A program made the position numbers and the translations under genes. Positions 39,863 through 47,971 of a stretch of DNA of 64,000 bases are shown piece by piece. Location of the stretch: NCBI GenBank assembly GCA_963669315.1, contig OY770021.1, positions 744,001-808,000 of the forward strand, read 5' to 3'. Source of the stretch: SZUA-547 sp963669315 (lineage in GTDB: Bacteria; Pseudomonadota; Alphaproteobacteria; Rhodobacterales; Rhodobacteraceae). Position 1 is the first letter of the stretch. Each line of letters opens with the position of its first letter. The notes under the pieces are model-generated. The model saw nothing but the letters and a program-made list of their open reading frames with translations. It made no database searches and had not been told where the DNA came from.

Positions 39863-41044
39863 TCAAATCCTTTCGATGGCCATCGCCAGACCCTCGCCGC
39901 CGCCAATGCAGATCGCCGCGACCCCGCGCTTCAAATCGCGCTGCTCCAGCGCGTGCAGCAGAGTGACGAGAATCCGGGCGCCAGAGGCGCCGATTGGATG
40001 GCCCAGCGCGCAGGCGCCGCCGTTCACATTCAGGCGGTCAGGCATGACGCCGGTCTCGCGCATGAAGGCCATCGGGACGACTGCAAAGGCCTCGTTCACC
40101 TCCCACAGGTCGACATCGGCGACCGACCAGCCGACATGCTTAAGAAGCTTCTTCGCCGCCGCCACGGGAGCGGTTGTGAACCAGCCGGGCTCTTGCGCAT
40201 GGCCCGCATAGCCGACGATCCGAGCGCGGAGACTCCCGCCGCATTCGGTGACCTGTCGCGCCTCTCCGATCACCAGCGCCGCCGCGCCATCGGAGATGGA
40301 GGAGGCGTTGGCGGCTGTGACCGTCCCGTCGTCGCGAAATGCCGGACGGAGCCTGGGAATCTTCGCAATCTGCGCGATCCTCGGCTGCTCATCGGTGGCG
40401 ACCGTCTCGATTGTCTTGCGGGTTACAACCTCGACCGGCGTAATCTCAGCATCGAAGGCGCCTGTCTTCTGGGCCTTGCGCGCGCGTTCCAGCGACCGCA
40501 GCGCATACTCGTCCTGTTCGGCGCGGCTGAATTGATAGAGATCGGCGCAATCCTCCGCATAGACGCCCATCAGTTGTCCCTTGTCGTAGGCGTCCGTCAG
40601 CCCGTCGAGAAACATGTGGTCGGCGAGCGCCATGTCGCCCATGCGGACCCCGGCCCGAATGCCCTTCGCCAGATGCGGCGCGTTCGACATGCTCTCCATC
40701 CCGCCCGCCGCCACGATCCCGGCCCCTGCGGCGCGGATCTGATCAAAGGCGAGAGCAGCGGTTTTCAGGCCAGACCCGCAAACCTTGTTGATCGTTGTGG
40801 CGGGAACGTTTTCGGAAAGGCCTGCGGCAAAGCCCGCCTGTCGTGCGGGGGCCTGCCCCAGACCCGCAGGCAGTACGCAGCCCATCAGGAGTTCATCAAT
40901 TGTAGTTGGATCGATGCACGAACGATCAATCGCCGCGGCGACAGCACGCCCGCCCAGTTCGGTCGCGGTTAAAGTCGAAAATTCGCCCATAAACCCGCCG
41001 ATCGGGGTGCGCTCTGCGCCAGCGATGACCACCTCGCAGGTCAT
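39863..41044 (-). CDS. Acetyl-CoA C-acyltransferase (thiolase)
   Basis: This 393-residue thiolase has all catalytic parts: the nucleophilic Cys in INKVCGSGLKT (near residue 88), the His in NVNGGACALGHPIGASGAR and the second Cys in AICIGGGEG. Within this operon the likely job is cleavage of 2-methylacetoacetyl-CoA from isoleucine, or of acetoacetyl-CoA from leucine; the sequence does not decide between them. Its start overlaps the stop of the hydrolase gene by 4 bases, and E1alpha follows after 18 bases. Confidence 0.93.
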   Translation of the reverse strand: MTCEVVIAGAERTPIGGFMGEFSTLTATELGGRAVAAAIDRSCIDPTTIDELLMGCVLPAGLGQAPARQAGFAAGLSENVPATTINKVCGSGLKTAALAFDQIRAAGAGIVAAGGMESMSNAPHLAKGIRAGVRMGDMALADHMFLDGLTDAYDKGQLMGVYAEDCADLYQFSRAEQDEYALRSLERARKAQKTGAFDAEITPVEVVTRKTIETVATDEQPRIAQIAKIPRLRPAFRDDGTVTAANASSISDGAAALVIGEARQVTECGGSLRARIVGYAGHAQEPGWFTTAPVAAAKKLLKHVGWSVADVDLWEVNEAFAVVPMAFMRETGVMPDRLNVNGGACALGHPIGASGARILVTLLHALEQRDLKRGVAAICIGGGEGLAMAIERI

Positions 41045-42093
41045 GCCTCACCCCCGAAATTGAGTTGGTCTTCGCCCGGCGCTGGCCCCCGCATTCGGGC
41101 GAGCAGATCCGGCGGCACATCGCCCAGCTCCGGGTAGCGCCATTTGGGCGATCGGTCTTTGTCGATCACCGCCGCCCGCACGCCTTCCAGAAACTCTCCT
41201 TCCTCCATCGCGCGGGCGACGAAGCGGTACTCGGCAAAAAGGGCGCGAGGCAGCGACTCGTCGCTACGGGCCGCGCGGATGGCGCCGAGCGTCGCCTCCA
41301 GAGAGAGCGGCGCGCCGTGGCGCAGCTTCGCTGCTGCGGCGTGGGCCCAGTCGCCGTCCATGCCCGCCAGCGCATCGTCGATCTCGACGACCGACGCGCC
41401 GGAAAAGGCCCGGTCGATCTGACCTTGCCGTTCGGCGAGGGTCGACGGCTCTTTGGGCGCCGACACAAGGCGTCCGGCGCTTTCGGCGTCGCCTGACATC
41501 AGCGCAACCTTGAATTCTCCAAGCATATCGGCTGCGACATGCAGGTCCGCAAATCCGGCGTAGATGCAGTCTGCGGCGGCCAACCCGACGCCCGTCAGAC
41601 CGATATACTCACCGCAATGACCCGGCGCTCTCGCCAGCAGATAGGTGGCGCCGACATCCGGAATCAGCCCGATTGAGCATTCCGGCGTCGCCAGAAGCGT
41701 ACGCTCGGTCACAATCCGGCGGCGACCATGGGCTGAGACGCCGACGCCGCCGCCCATCACCAATCCATCCGTGATCGCTGTGAAGGGCTTTGGGTAAGCC
41801 GCGATCAAAGCGTTCAGCCGGTATTCGTCCCGCCAAAAGGCCCGGCCCGCCTCAAAATCTCCGCATCGCCCTGCGTCGTAAAGCGCGGCGATGTCCCCAC
41901 CCGCGCAGAACGCGCGCTCGCTCGCCGCATCGATCATTACGCTGCGCACGGTCGGATCATCGCGCCATTGGATCAGCGCCGCTGTGATCCGAAGCACCAT
42001 GTCATGGGTCAGCGCGTTCAGCACCTCGGGCCGGTTCATGGTGATCCTCCCCATGCGCCCGACGACGCGGATCAGAACATCCTTGCCGTTCAT
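41041..42093 (-). CDS. 3-hydroxyisobutyryl-CoA hydrolase (crotonase fold)
   Basis: This 350-residue protein is longer than ordinary enoyl-CoA hydratases and matches the 3-hydroxyisobutyryl-CoA hydrolase group. Visible marks are AFCAGGDIAALYDAGR, ITDGLVMGGGVGVSAHGRRR, TPECSIGLIPDVGATYLLAR and the C-terminal FRLVARAMEEGEF-like segment with VIDKDRSPKWRYPEL, which is diagnostic for this group. The enzyme releases 3-hydroxyisobutyrate from its CoA thioester in valine breakdown. It overlaps both neighbours by 4 bases, so it is translationally coupled to the acyl-CoA dehydrogenase upstream. Confidence 0.92.
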   Translation of the reverse strand: MNGKDVLIRVVGRMGRITMNRPEVLNALTHDMVLRITAALIQWRDDPTVRSVMIDAASERAFCAGGDIAALYDAGRCGDFEAGRAFWRDEYRLNALIAAYPKPFTAITDGLVMGGGVGVSAHGRRRIVTERTLLATPECSIGLIPDVGATYLLARAPGHCGEYIGLTGVGLAAADCIYAGFADLHVAADMLGEFKVALMSGDAESAGRLVSAPKEPSTLAERQGQIDRAFSGASVVEIDDALAGMDGDWAHAAAAKLRHGAPLSLEATLGAIRAARSDESLPRALFAEYRFVARAMEEGEFLEGVRAAVIDKDRSPKWRYPELGDVPPDLLARMRGPAPGEDQLNFGGEA

Positions 42094-43241
42094 GACCCGC
42101 CCCCTTCATCCATCAGGGCGCGGGCGGTAATCACCTGCATGATCTCGTTCGTGCCTTCGAGGATCTGGTGCACCCGAAGATCGCGCAGGATCTTCTCGAC
42201 GCCGTAATCCTCCAGATAGCCGTAACCGCCGAGGATCTGCAGCGCCTCATTCGCGACGCGGAACGCGGCGTCAGTGACGAAGCGCTTGGCCATGGCGCAG
42301 TGCTTGGTCGCGTTCGGCGCGGCGGTATCCAGCTTCCACGCCGCCTGACGGAGGAACACGCGCGCGGCCTGCAACTCCGTCTCCATATCCGCCAGTTTGA
42401 ATTGCACCGATTGAAGCTCCGCCAGCGTCTTGCCGAAGGCTTCTCGTTCCGTTGCGTAGCCGAGCGCGGTTTTCAGCGTGGCTTGCGCGCCGCCCAGCGC
42501 ACAGGCGGCGATGTTCAGGCGGCCGCCATCCAGCGCCTCCATGGCGTAGGCGAAGCCGCGCCCCTCCTCGCCAAGCAGATGCGCGGCAGGAACTTCGCAA
42601 CCGTCAAAGCGCACCTGAGCGGTACGCTGCGCCCGCCAGCCCATTTTTTGTTCATTGGCGCCGAAGCTCAACCCTTCGGTTCCGCCCGGCACGAATAACG
42701 CCGAAATCCCGCCCGCTCCCGGACCGCCGGTCCGGCACATGACTATGTAGAGATCAGAATACCCGGCCCCCGAGATGAAGGATTTCTCCCCGGTAATGCG
42801 ATAGCCGACAGCGCTCTTTTCGGCGCGAGTCGACAAAGCCGCCGCGTCCGAACCGCAGCCCGGCTCCGTCAGGCAATAGGATACGAACGCCTCCATAGAG
42901 GCGACCGTCTCAAGCCGTTCTTGTATGATTTCGGATGGGCCATACCGGGCGATCATCAGCGCGCACATATTGTGGATGGATATGAATGCGGCGACCGAAG
43001 GGCAGGCCTCGCCCAGCGCCTCGAAAACCAGAGTCGCATCCAGCCGCGTCAACCCTGCGCCGCCTTGGTCCAGCGGCACGCACAGCGCACCGAAGCCAAG
43101 CTCTCCAGCCTGGCTCAGAACCGGGCGTGGGATTTCTTCGCGCTTCTCCCACGCGAGCGCGTTTGGTGCGATTTCCTGCTGTCCGAACTCGAAGGCTGTG
43201 CGAAAAACAAGCTCTTGCTCGGACGACAGCCCAAAGTCCAT
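42090..43241 (-). CDS. Acyl-CoA dehydrogenase, probable isobutyryl-CoA dehydrogenase
   Basis: This 383-residue flavoprotein is the first gene of the branched-chain operon. FAD/substrate motifs are CLTEPGCGSDAAALSTRAEK and SFISGAGYSDLYIVMCRTGG; the catalytic Glu is in the C-terminal motif HQILEGTNEIMQV, as in short/medium-chain enzymes and unlike the isovaleryl-CoA dehydrogenase of the same operon. Next to 3-hydroxyisobutyryl-CoA hydrolase, isobutyryl-CoA (valine pathway) is the most likely substrate; 2-methylbutyryl-CoA is possible. The ATG at 43241 has GGGAGG; the open frame beyond it is not conserved in style. Confidence 0.92.
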   Translation of the reverse strand: MDFGLSSEQELVFRTAFEFGQQEIAPNALAWEKREEIPRPVLSQAGELGFGALCVPLDQGGAGLTRLDATLVFEALGEACPSVAAFISIHNMCALMIARYGPSEIIQERLETVASMEAFVSYCLTEPGCGSDAAALSTRAEKSAVGYRITGEKSFISGAGYSDLYIVMCRTGGPGAGGISALFVPGGTEGLSFGANEQKMGWRAQRTAQVRFDGCEVPAAHLLGEEGRGFAYAMEALDGGRLNIAACALGGAQATLKTALGYATEREAFGKTLAELQSVQFKLADMETELQAARVFLRQAAWKLDTAAPNATKHCAMAKRFVTDAAFRVANEALQILGGYGYLEDYGVEKILRDLRVHQILEGTNEIMQVITARALMDEGGGS

Positions 43242-43297
43242 GAGCGCCTCCCGACAGCGTCCCTCGTGTCGACGGCCAATCAAGCGTTGTTTCAGCG

Positions 43298-43303
43298 ATT
43301 ATA
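43298..43303 (-). promoter_or_regulatory. Predicted -10 box of the branched-chain catabolism operon
   Basis: A perfect TATAAT on the minus strand lies about 57 bases before the ATG of the first operon gene. No recognisable -35 box stands 16-18 bases further upstream, which suits an activator-dependent promoter. The Lrp-like box at 43357-43371 would centre at about -73 relative to the inferred start site near 43291. Confidence 0.5.
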
Positions 43304-43348
43304 ACTGAATAAGGGCCGGATTACCTGCCAATCTCAGGAAATAATCTG

Positions 43349-43377
43349 TGAACATGCAGTGATTTCTGCTGTATAGT
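43349..43377 (+). promoter_or_regulatory. Promoter of the Lrp-type regulator giving a leaderless mRNA
   Basis: TGAACA (43349-43354) and TATAGT (43372-43377) are separated by 17 bases. The usual start site 6-7 bases after the -10 box falls on the A of the ATG at 43384. There is no Shine-Dalgarno sequence before that ATG, so the message is predicted to be leaderless. Confidence 0.55.
43357..43371. promoter_or_regulatory. Lrp-like binding box in the divergent promoter region
   Basis: CAGTGATTTCTGCTG matches the Lrp consensus YAGHAWATTWTDCTR at 12 of 15 positions and contains the inverted repeat GCAG-N6-CTGC. It fills the spacer between the -35 and -10 boxes of the regulator gene, so binding should block that promoter, and it also sits upstream of the divergent catabolic operon. 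Confidence 0.5.
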
Positions 43378-43383
43378 AAACTA

Positions 43384-43869
43384 ATGTCAGCAGATTCCAC
43401 CGCCAAGCCGAAGCTGGACGCGATCGACCGGAAGATCCTGAACATTCTGGTGGAGAACGGCCGCATCTCCAACGCCGAACTCGCCGAAAGGGTCGGCCTG
43501 TCGCCCAGCCCCTGCGCGCAACGCGTGCGCCGGCTGGAGGCGGCGGGCGTCATCGCAGGCTACTCGGCGGTCCTGAATCTGGAGGCGCTGGGCATGGGCG
43601 AGACCGTGATGATCGAGGTCTCGCTCGACCGGCACGGCACGCAGGTGCTTGAGGAGTTCGGAAAGGCGATGTCCGAGACGCCGGAGGTGCTGGAGGTGCA
43701 TCTGATGGCCGGAGATTTCGATTATTTCGTGAAGGTCGCCGCCAGCAGCACCAAGGATGTTGAACGCTTTCTGAGAGAGCATTTGTTCAACATCCCCGGC
43801 ATCCGGCACTCGCGTTCGGCGTTTTCTCTTCGGAAATTGAAAGACGTCGCGTCCTTTGTGCCGGAATGA
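43384..43869 (+). CDS. Lrp/AsnC-family transcriptional regulator (BkdR-like)
   Basis: This 161-residue regulator has an N-terminal winged helix (LDAIDRKILNILVENGRISN, then ELAERVGLSPSPCAQRVRRL) and a C-terminal RAM ligand-binding domain (VIMIEVSLDR-like strand; VLEVHLMAGDFDYFVKVAAS). It diverges from the branched-chain amino acid operon, the arrangement of BkdR of pseudomonads, so it probably senses leucine or related amino acids and activates that operon. It seems to be translated from a leaderless mRNA and has an Lrp-like box in its own promoter. It converges on the P450 gene with a 12-base gap. Confidence 0.93.
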   Translation: MSADSTAKPKLDAIDRKILNILVENGRISNAELAERVGLSPSPCAQRVRRLEAAGVIAGYSAVLNLEALGMGETVMIEVSLDRHGTQVLEEFGKAMSETPEVLEVHLMAGDFDYFVKVAASSTKDVERFLREHLFNIPGIRHSRSAFSLRKLKDVASFVPE

Positions 43870-43881
43870 CCCGGCGGGCGC

Positions 43882-45240
43882 TTAGACGTCGAACTCCAGG
43901 TGGAAATGCTGGGGATGCGGCGTGCCGCCCGCGTCGACCTGGCCCGCGGGGCCCGGCGCCCGGTGCAGGTTCTTTTGCTTCAGCAGCGGTTTCAGGATCG
44001 CGGGGATCACCACCCGGTTGATGGCCGCGCCGAAACAGGCGTGCATGCCATATCCCCAGATGATGTAGTCCTCCCATGGTCGATCCGTGCGGAACTCCTT
44101 GGGCGCGTCGATGGCGTACCGGTCGAACATGGCCGAAAGCGACGCGGCGAACACCAGATCGCCCTTGCGTATCCGGACGCTGCGAAGGGTCGATCGCGCG
44201 ACCGTCGCATCTCGGGTGGCGCGGCGATAGATGATCGGGTTATGCGGCCGGAAGCGCAGCGCCTCCCAAATATACTGGGCGAGCAGCGCGTCATCATCCG
44301 CCGCCGCCGCTTTCTGGGCGCCGGCAAGCGCTTCGGGCCGGTCCAGCAACTCGTCCATCGCATAGCAGCATGCCTTGGAGATGGTCGGGATCGCACCGAT
44401 CAAAAGGCCCAGCAGGTTGTTTCGGATACCAAGATCATCCATGCCCGGCGTTCCGGCGCTCTGCAGCGCGAGACAGCGATTCAGAACATCCTCGGCGTCA
44501 GTCGGCGCGGCCTTGCGCGCGGCGACGGCTTGATCGAGCCAGTCGCGCATCTGACCGGCGTAATCCATCGCCTTGACGTCGAATTCCGGATCGGCGCCAA
44601 GATCCTCAAACAGGTACCAGAACAGGACGGTGGCCCAATCCTGCATCGTCTCGCCATCCGGGCCGCCCACCCCAAAATAGTGGTCGGTCATGTCCCATGG
44701 CACCTGCCGCGTCAGCTGCGTCGGCAAGTCGATGGCGCCATTGCTGTCTGCGACCAACTCCTCCGCCAGCGCGGTCGCGCGCGGCAGGATAATCTCCGCC
44801 ACATCCGTGCGGCGCATCGCCAGATTCATGGCCGAGGTGTCGCGCGTATAGTCCCAGCCCGGTTGCATGCCGAGAAAGAAGTTTTCACCGTCGGTCAGCT
44901 TGCGCATGCGCGGGCCGTAAACGACTTCGAAGTCCGCGTCGCGGCTCAGGACGTCCCGGCAGTCATTGGCCCGGGTGATCATCACTGTGCCGGAATTCTC
45001 GTAGGCCTGAACAAGTTTTCTTCGCAGCGAAAGATTGGGCCAGAACGCCCTCAAAAAGGTGAAGACCAGCCGCTGGGTGTCGTCCTCCTGAAAGGCCGCC
45101 GCGAAATTGTCGCCTAGTCCACCGCCCTTCAACGCCAGGCGGGCGCCGAGGCCGATCAGGCGGAACAGCGCCAGCAATCCCTCACCCCAAACCACGACAA
45201 CGCGCGCGAGCGTGACGAAAAAGCTCCGAATCGCTGACAT
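43882..45240 (-). CDS. Cytochrome P450 with atypical I-helix
   Basis: This P450 of about 452 residues is the last gene of a four-gene operon. The heme-thiolate loop is WGYGMHACFGAAINR with Cys402; the ExxR motif is EALR at 326-329. The I-helix reads LLGLLIGAIPTISKACC (281-286 for the core), so the acidic residue of the usual [AG]Gx[DE]T motif is replaced by Pro while Thr is kept. Loss of that acid is seen in P450s that use peroxides or rearrange hydroperoxides rather than activate O2. No ferredoxin or reductase gene is nearby. The N-terminal 35 residues are hydrophobic and may touch the membrane. The ATG at 45240 has AAGGGAA; an upstream TTG is less likely. Substrate unknown. Confidence 0.88.
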   Translation of the reverse strand: MSAIRSFFVTLARVVVVWGEGLLALFRLIGLGARLALKGGGLGDNFAAAFQEDDTQRLVFTFLRAFWPNLSLRRKLVQAYENSGTVMITRANDCRDVLSRDADFEVVYGPRMRKLTDGENFFLGMQPGWDYTRDTSAMNLAMRRTDVAEIILPRATALAEELVADSNGAIDLPTQLTRQVPWDMTDHYFGVGGPDGETMQDWATVLFWYLFEDLGADPEFDVKAMDYAGQMRDWLDQAVAARKAAPTDAEDVLNRCLALQSAGTPGMDDLGIRNNLLGLLIGAIPTISKACCYAMDELLDRPEALAGAQKAAAADDDALLAQYIWEALRFRPHNPIIYRRATRDATVARSTLRSVRIRKGDLVFAASLSAMFDRYAIDAPKEFRTDRPWEDYIIWGYGMHACFGAAINRVVIPAILKPLLKQKNLHRAPGPAGQVDAGGTPHPQHFHLEFDV

Positions 45241-45259
45241 CGAATTTCCCTTCAGCGCG

Positions 45260-46921
45260 TCAGGTTGGGTCAATGATGCCCATGGCGATCATGCGCAAGG
45301 CGGTCATCGAAGGAATGAAGAAGTAGTCCCCGCCGCGGCATTCGACGAAGGTTCTGAGCTTGCTCATGACATAGGGCGGTTTGCCGGACTTCGGATCTGA
45401 CGGGATCGTATGGCGCTTGTGGTGCTGGTGATCGCCCAACATCGGGCAGGTGTTGTTGCCCTGATGAAAATCGAGGCCGTACTGGATCCATTGCTGCTGC
45501 ACGAATTCAAACTGACGAAACAGGCTGGCGCCGATTGTCATCATCGCGATGCCCTGCTCCGTCTCGTCGCTTTGCTCTGCCGGATCGATCGGCCCGTAGG
45601 GAAGGCCGCGCCGCAGAATCCGCCGTCGCCTGTTCAGCGCGCTGGTCGCGTTTTCATTGGCTTGCGGCTTGTTGGTTTCAGGATCGATCCCGACCTTGTT
45701 TAACGGGTCCAGATAGTCTCGGGTATTCACCCGCCGCACATGGGCGCCGCCCGGGCAATTGAAGCCCTGCATGTCGTCGGCGTAGCGAAAATCCGACGCC
45801 TCGGGCGAGCGGATATATTTCATCTGGTTTTCCAGCGCCTTCAGCGGATCGGCGTCGTTAAAGCTGCGATCCGTCTTAAACTGCCTCCACTCGTCATATG
45901 TCGGCACCTTCGCCAGCGGAACGCCGTCGGACCAGCGCCCGCACATCTTGGCGCGCAGAGTCTCTTTCGCCTCGCCGACCGGCACATCCATCTCGGCGGC
46001 GAAGCGCTCAGCCTCTTCGTTCAGAACCTCATCGAAGGCGGCGACGTTCTGATGAAGTTTGCGGTATGTCATGAACGTGCCGTTGCGCATCAGTTCGGGC
46101 GGCATGGCGGTGGGCGGCAATTCCTGGCTGGCGTCGGGGTGGCCCAGGATGAATTCGCCTGTGGCGATCGCCTCCCACTCTCCATTCACGCGTTCGCCGC
46201 GCCCGATCACGGCGGTCTTCATCTCCTCCGGGCGATACTGGCCTTCGAACACCGGATCGCTGATGCCGTCCGTGAAGCCGAAATGCTCTTTGGGCGTGGG
46301 GATTTTCGCGCCGCCCAGTTCTTCGAAAACGGCCGAGGCGGATTGATACTCCTGATCGCCTTCGCGCCCGTTGCCGGACAGGATGCGCACGCCGCCATTC
46401 GACGCCTCGCACAGATCACGCAGCCACTGGGTCCGGTCCTCCAGAGCATCAACCGGTTCGGCCGTTCCCTCGGTCTTCAACTGGGCGTTCAGAGAGATCC
46501 AGATGTGGACATCCTCGCCCGCTCCAGCGCGGTTCTTTCGCCAGATCGGGTCCCAATGTTTGTCCCAGCCCTTGTCTTCGTCCTCGGTCTTGGTGACGTC
46601 GCGATCGCCCAGAATAAAGGCGCGGGCCTTCATGCCGTCGATGAATTCGTCAGGCATCCCTTTCAAGGTGCGGGACGGCGTTTCCAGCACATACAGGCCA
46701 TAAAAGGTGAAGCCGATGTTGAGGGTGCATTCCGGTTTATCCGCCTGCTCCGGCCAGCGGGCGCCGGTGGTCACCTTGTGGCGCACCGCCTCGACGAATT
46801 TTCGCCCCTCGTCCGGGTTGGAGATGTTCAGAAAGAAATAGCGGGCGAACGGATAGGAATACCGACCATAGGCTCGGATCACATTGCCCTGAATATCATC
46901 GAGGTTGAGCGTGCGGGTCAT
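45260..46921 (-). CDS. DyP-type heme peroxidase
   Basis: This 553-residue dye-decolorizing-type peroxidase has the GxxDG motif with distal Asp218 (HFGFTDGISDP), the proximal heme His394 (NCPGGAHVRRVN) and the distal Arg region NRRRRILRRGLPYGP (430-444). It is longer than the encapsulin-associated or Tat-exported DyPs and has no Tat or Sec signal, so it should be cytoplasmic or membrane-associated through partners. Gaps of 18-19 bases link it to the genes on both sides. The pairing with a P450 that lacks the O2-activating acid suggests that one enzyme supplies or uses a peroxide or hydroperoxide intermediate with the other; this is inference. The metabolite is unknown. Confidence 0.9.
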   Translation of the reverse strand: MTRTLNLDDIQGNVIRAYGRYSYPFARYFFLNISNPDEGRKFVEAVRHKVTTGARWPEQADKPECTLNIGFTFYGLYVLETPSRTLKGMPDEFIDGMKARAFILGDRDVTKTEDEDKGWDKHWDPIWRKNRAGAGEDVHIWISLNAQLKTEGTAEPVDALEDRTQWLRDLCEASNGGVRILSGNGREGDQEYQSASAVFEELGGAKIPTPKEHFGFTDGISDPVFEGQYRPEEMKTAVIGRGERVNGEWEAIATGEFILGHPDASQELPPTAMPPELMRNGTFMTYRKLHQNVAAFDEVLNEEAERFAAEMDVPVGEAKETLRAKMCGRWSDGVPLAKVPTYDEWRQFKTDRSFNDADPLKALENQMKYIRSPEASDFRYADDMQGFNCPGGAHVRRVNTRDYLDPLNKVGIDPETNKPQANENATSALNRRRRILRRGLPYGPIDPAEQSDETEQGIAMMTIGASLFRQFEFVQQQWIQYGLDFHQGNNTCPMLGDHQHHKRHTIPSDPKSGKPPYVMSKLRTFVECRGGDYFFIPSMTALRMIAMGIIDPT

Positions 46922-46939
46922 GGCTGCAATCCAATCACA

Positions 46940-47959
46940 TCAGGCGTTTGCATCGGTCGCGAGGGTGGAGATCACGCCAGGCGGCTGCGTCGGGCCGGAT
47001 TTGTCGGACGGCTTTGTCCGCCGCAGGAATTCGCCGAACTCGGAATGCAGCGCTTCGGCCGAGGCGCCCTGAGTATCCACCACGAAATCAGAGAATTTCT
47101 GCTGCATGTAGAGCGCCTTCAGCACTGACGGCAGGTCGTCATATTCCCCGGGAGCCAGCGACTTCTCGCCATTTTTGATCGCATATCTGACCGCCAGAAA
47201 CGCAATGACCACGGTGAGGACCAGCGCGACTACGAAGGTCCAGAAGGTGCTCCACCCCACGAGCGGAACCGTCATCATGCCGAAAATGCGCATCACCAGC
47301 GCGAGCAGCGCCACGATCGCCGGCGCCGCCACCGCATAGAGCAGAGGGCGAAGCGGCAAATTGTGAAACTCGGGCAGGTTAATGTAGTAGTCGTGAAACG
47401 GCATTGTGGTCTCGACATGGCATTTGTCGAGATACTCCGCGAACTGATCCGCCGTCTCCACGCCATCGAACCCGACGCAGTTGGAATAGATGTCCTGCAG
47501 TTCGACGCCCATGGTGCGCCAGAGCTCGCGCGCATAGTCGGCGCGGATCTTTTTCTGCTCCGCCGCGCTCAAATTCGTCGGCAGCGGCGCGCCATCCTCG
47601 GTCACGGCGTCCACATCGGCGCAGAATACGAGATATGACGCGTTTAGCCGATCGACGGGCTGCGGAATGATGGGATCGTCGCCGGTGATCGTGGCCACGA
47701 TCGCGTTCTTGCCCACGCGTCCGTTGTAGACCGTGTCGCTAAGAACGAACATGCGCGCCAGATGGTTGCGCCTGTTGCGGGCGAAGGGGCTGTTGAGGCC
47801 CGAATGCTGCGTCGCGGGCGACTGCAAAGCGGTCGGCAGCTTGGCCAGCGCGATACGCACGTTCTGCTCGTGGGACGTGTGCGCGACTGACCCGTCGCCC
47901 GAGGGCTTGATGGGGGCGAGCGTCGTCAGAAAGATATGGCCGGAGTCCAGATCTGGCAT
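46940..47959 (-). CDS. Unknown two-TM protein of the DyP/P450 operon
   Basis: This 339-residue protein belongs to no family I can name. It has a soluble N-terminal half beginning HIFLTTLAPIK, then a segment (NHLARMFVLSD ... SYLVFCADVD ... IYSNCVGFDGVE ... MPFHDYYINLP) that looks like a ferredoxin-like or dimeric alpha/beta-barrel domain. Two membrane helices follow (about residues 205-225 and 235-260: LLYAVAAPAIVALLALVMRI and TFWTFVVALVLTVVIAFLAV), then a C-terminal soluble tail. A similar pattern (HFAR..., then LFCSNFN) occurs in the product of the gene upstream. It may anchor the heme enzymes to the membrane. Spacing: 12 bases after the first gene, 18 before the peroxidase gene. Confidence 0.7.
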   Translation of the reverse strand: MPDLDSGHIFLTTLAPIKPSGDGSVAHTSHEQNVRIALAKLPTALQSPATQHSGLNSPFARNRRNHLARMFVLSDTVYNGRVGKNAIVATITGDDPIIPQPVDRLNASYLVFCADVDAVTEDGAPLPTNLSAAEQKKIRADYARELWRTMGVELQDIYSNCVGFDGVETADQFAEYLDKCHVETTMPFHDYYINLPEFHNLPLRPLLYAVAAPAIVALLALVMRIFGMMTVPLVGWSTFWTFVVALVLTVVIAFLAVRYAIKNGEKSLAPGEYDDLPSVLKALYMQQKFSDFVVDTQGASAEALHSEFGEFLRRTKPSDKSGPTQPPGVISTLATDANA

Positions 47960-47971
47960 GTTGAAAATCCT

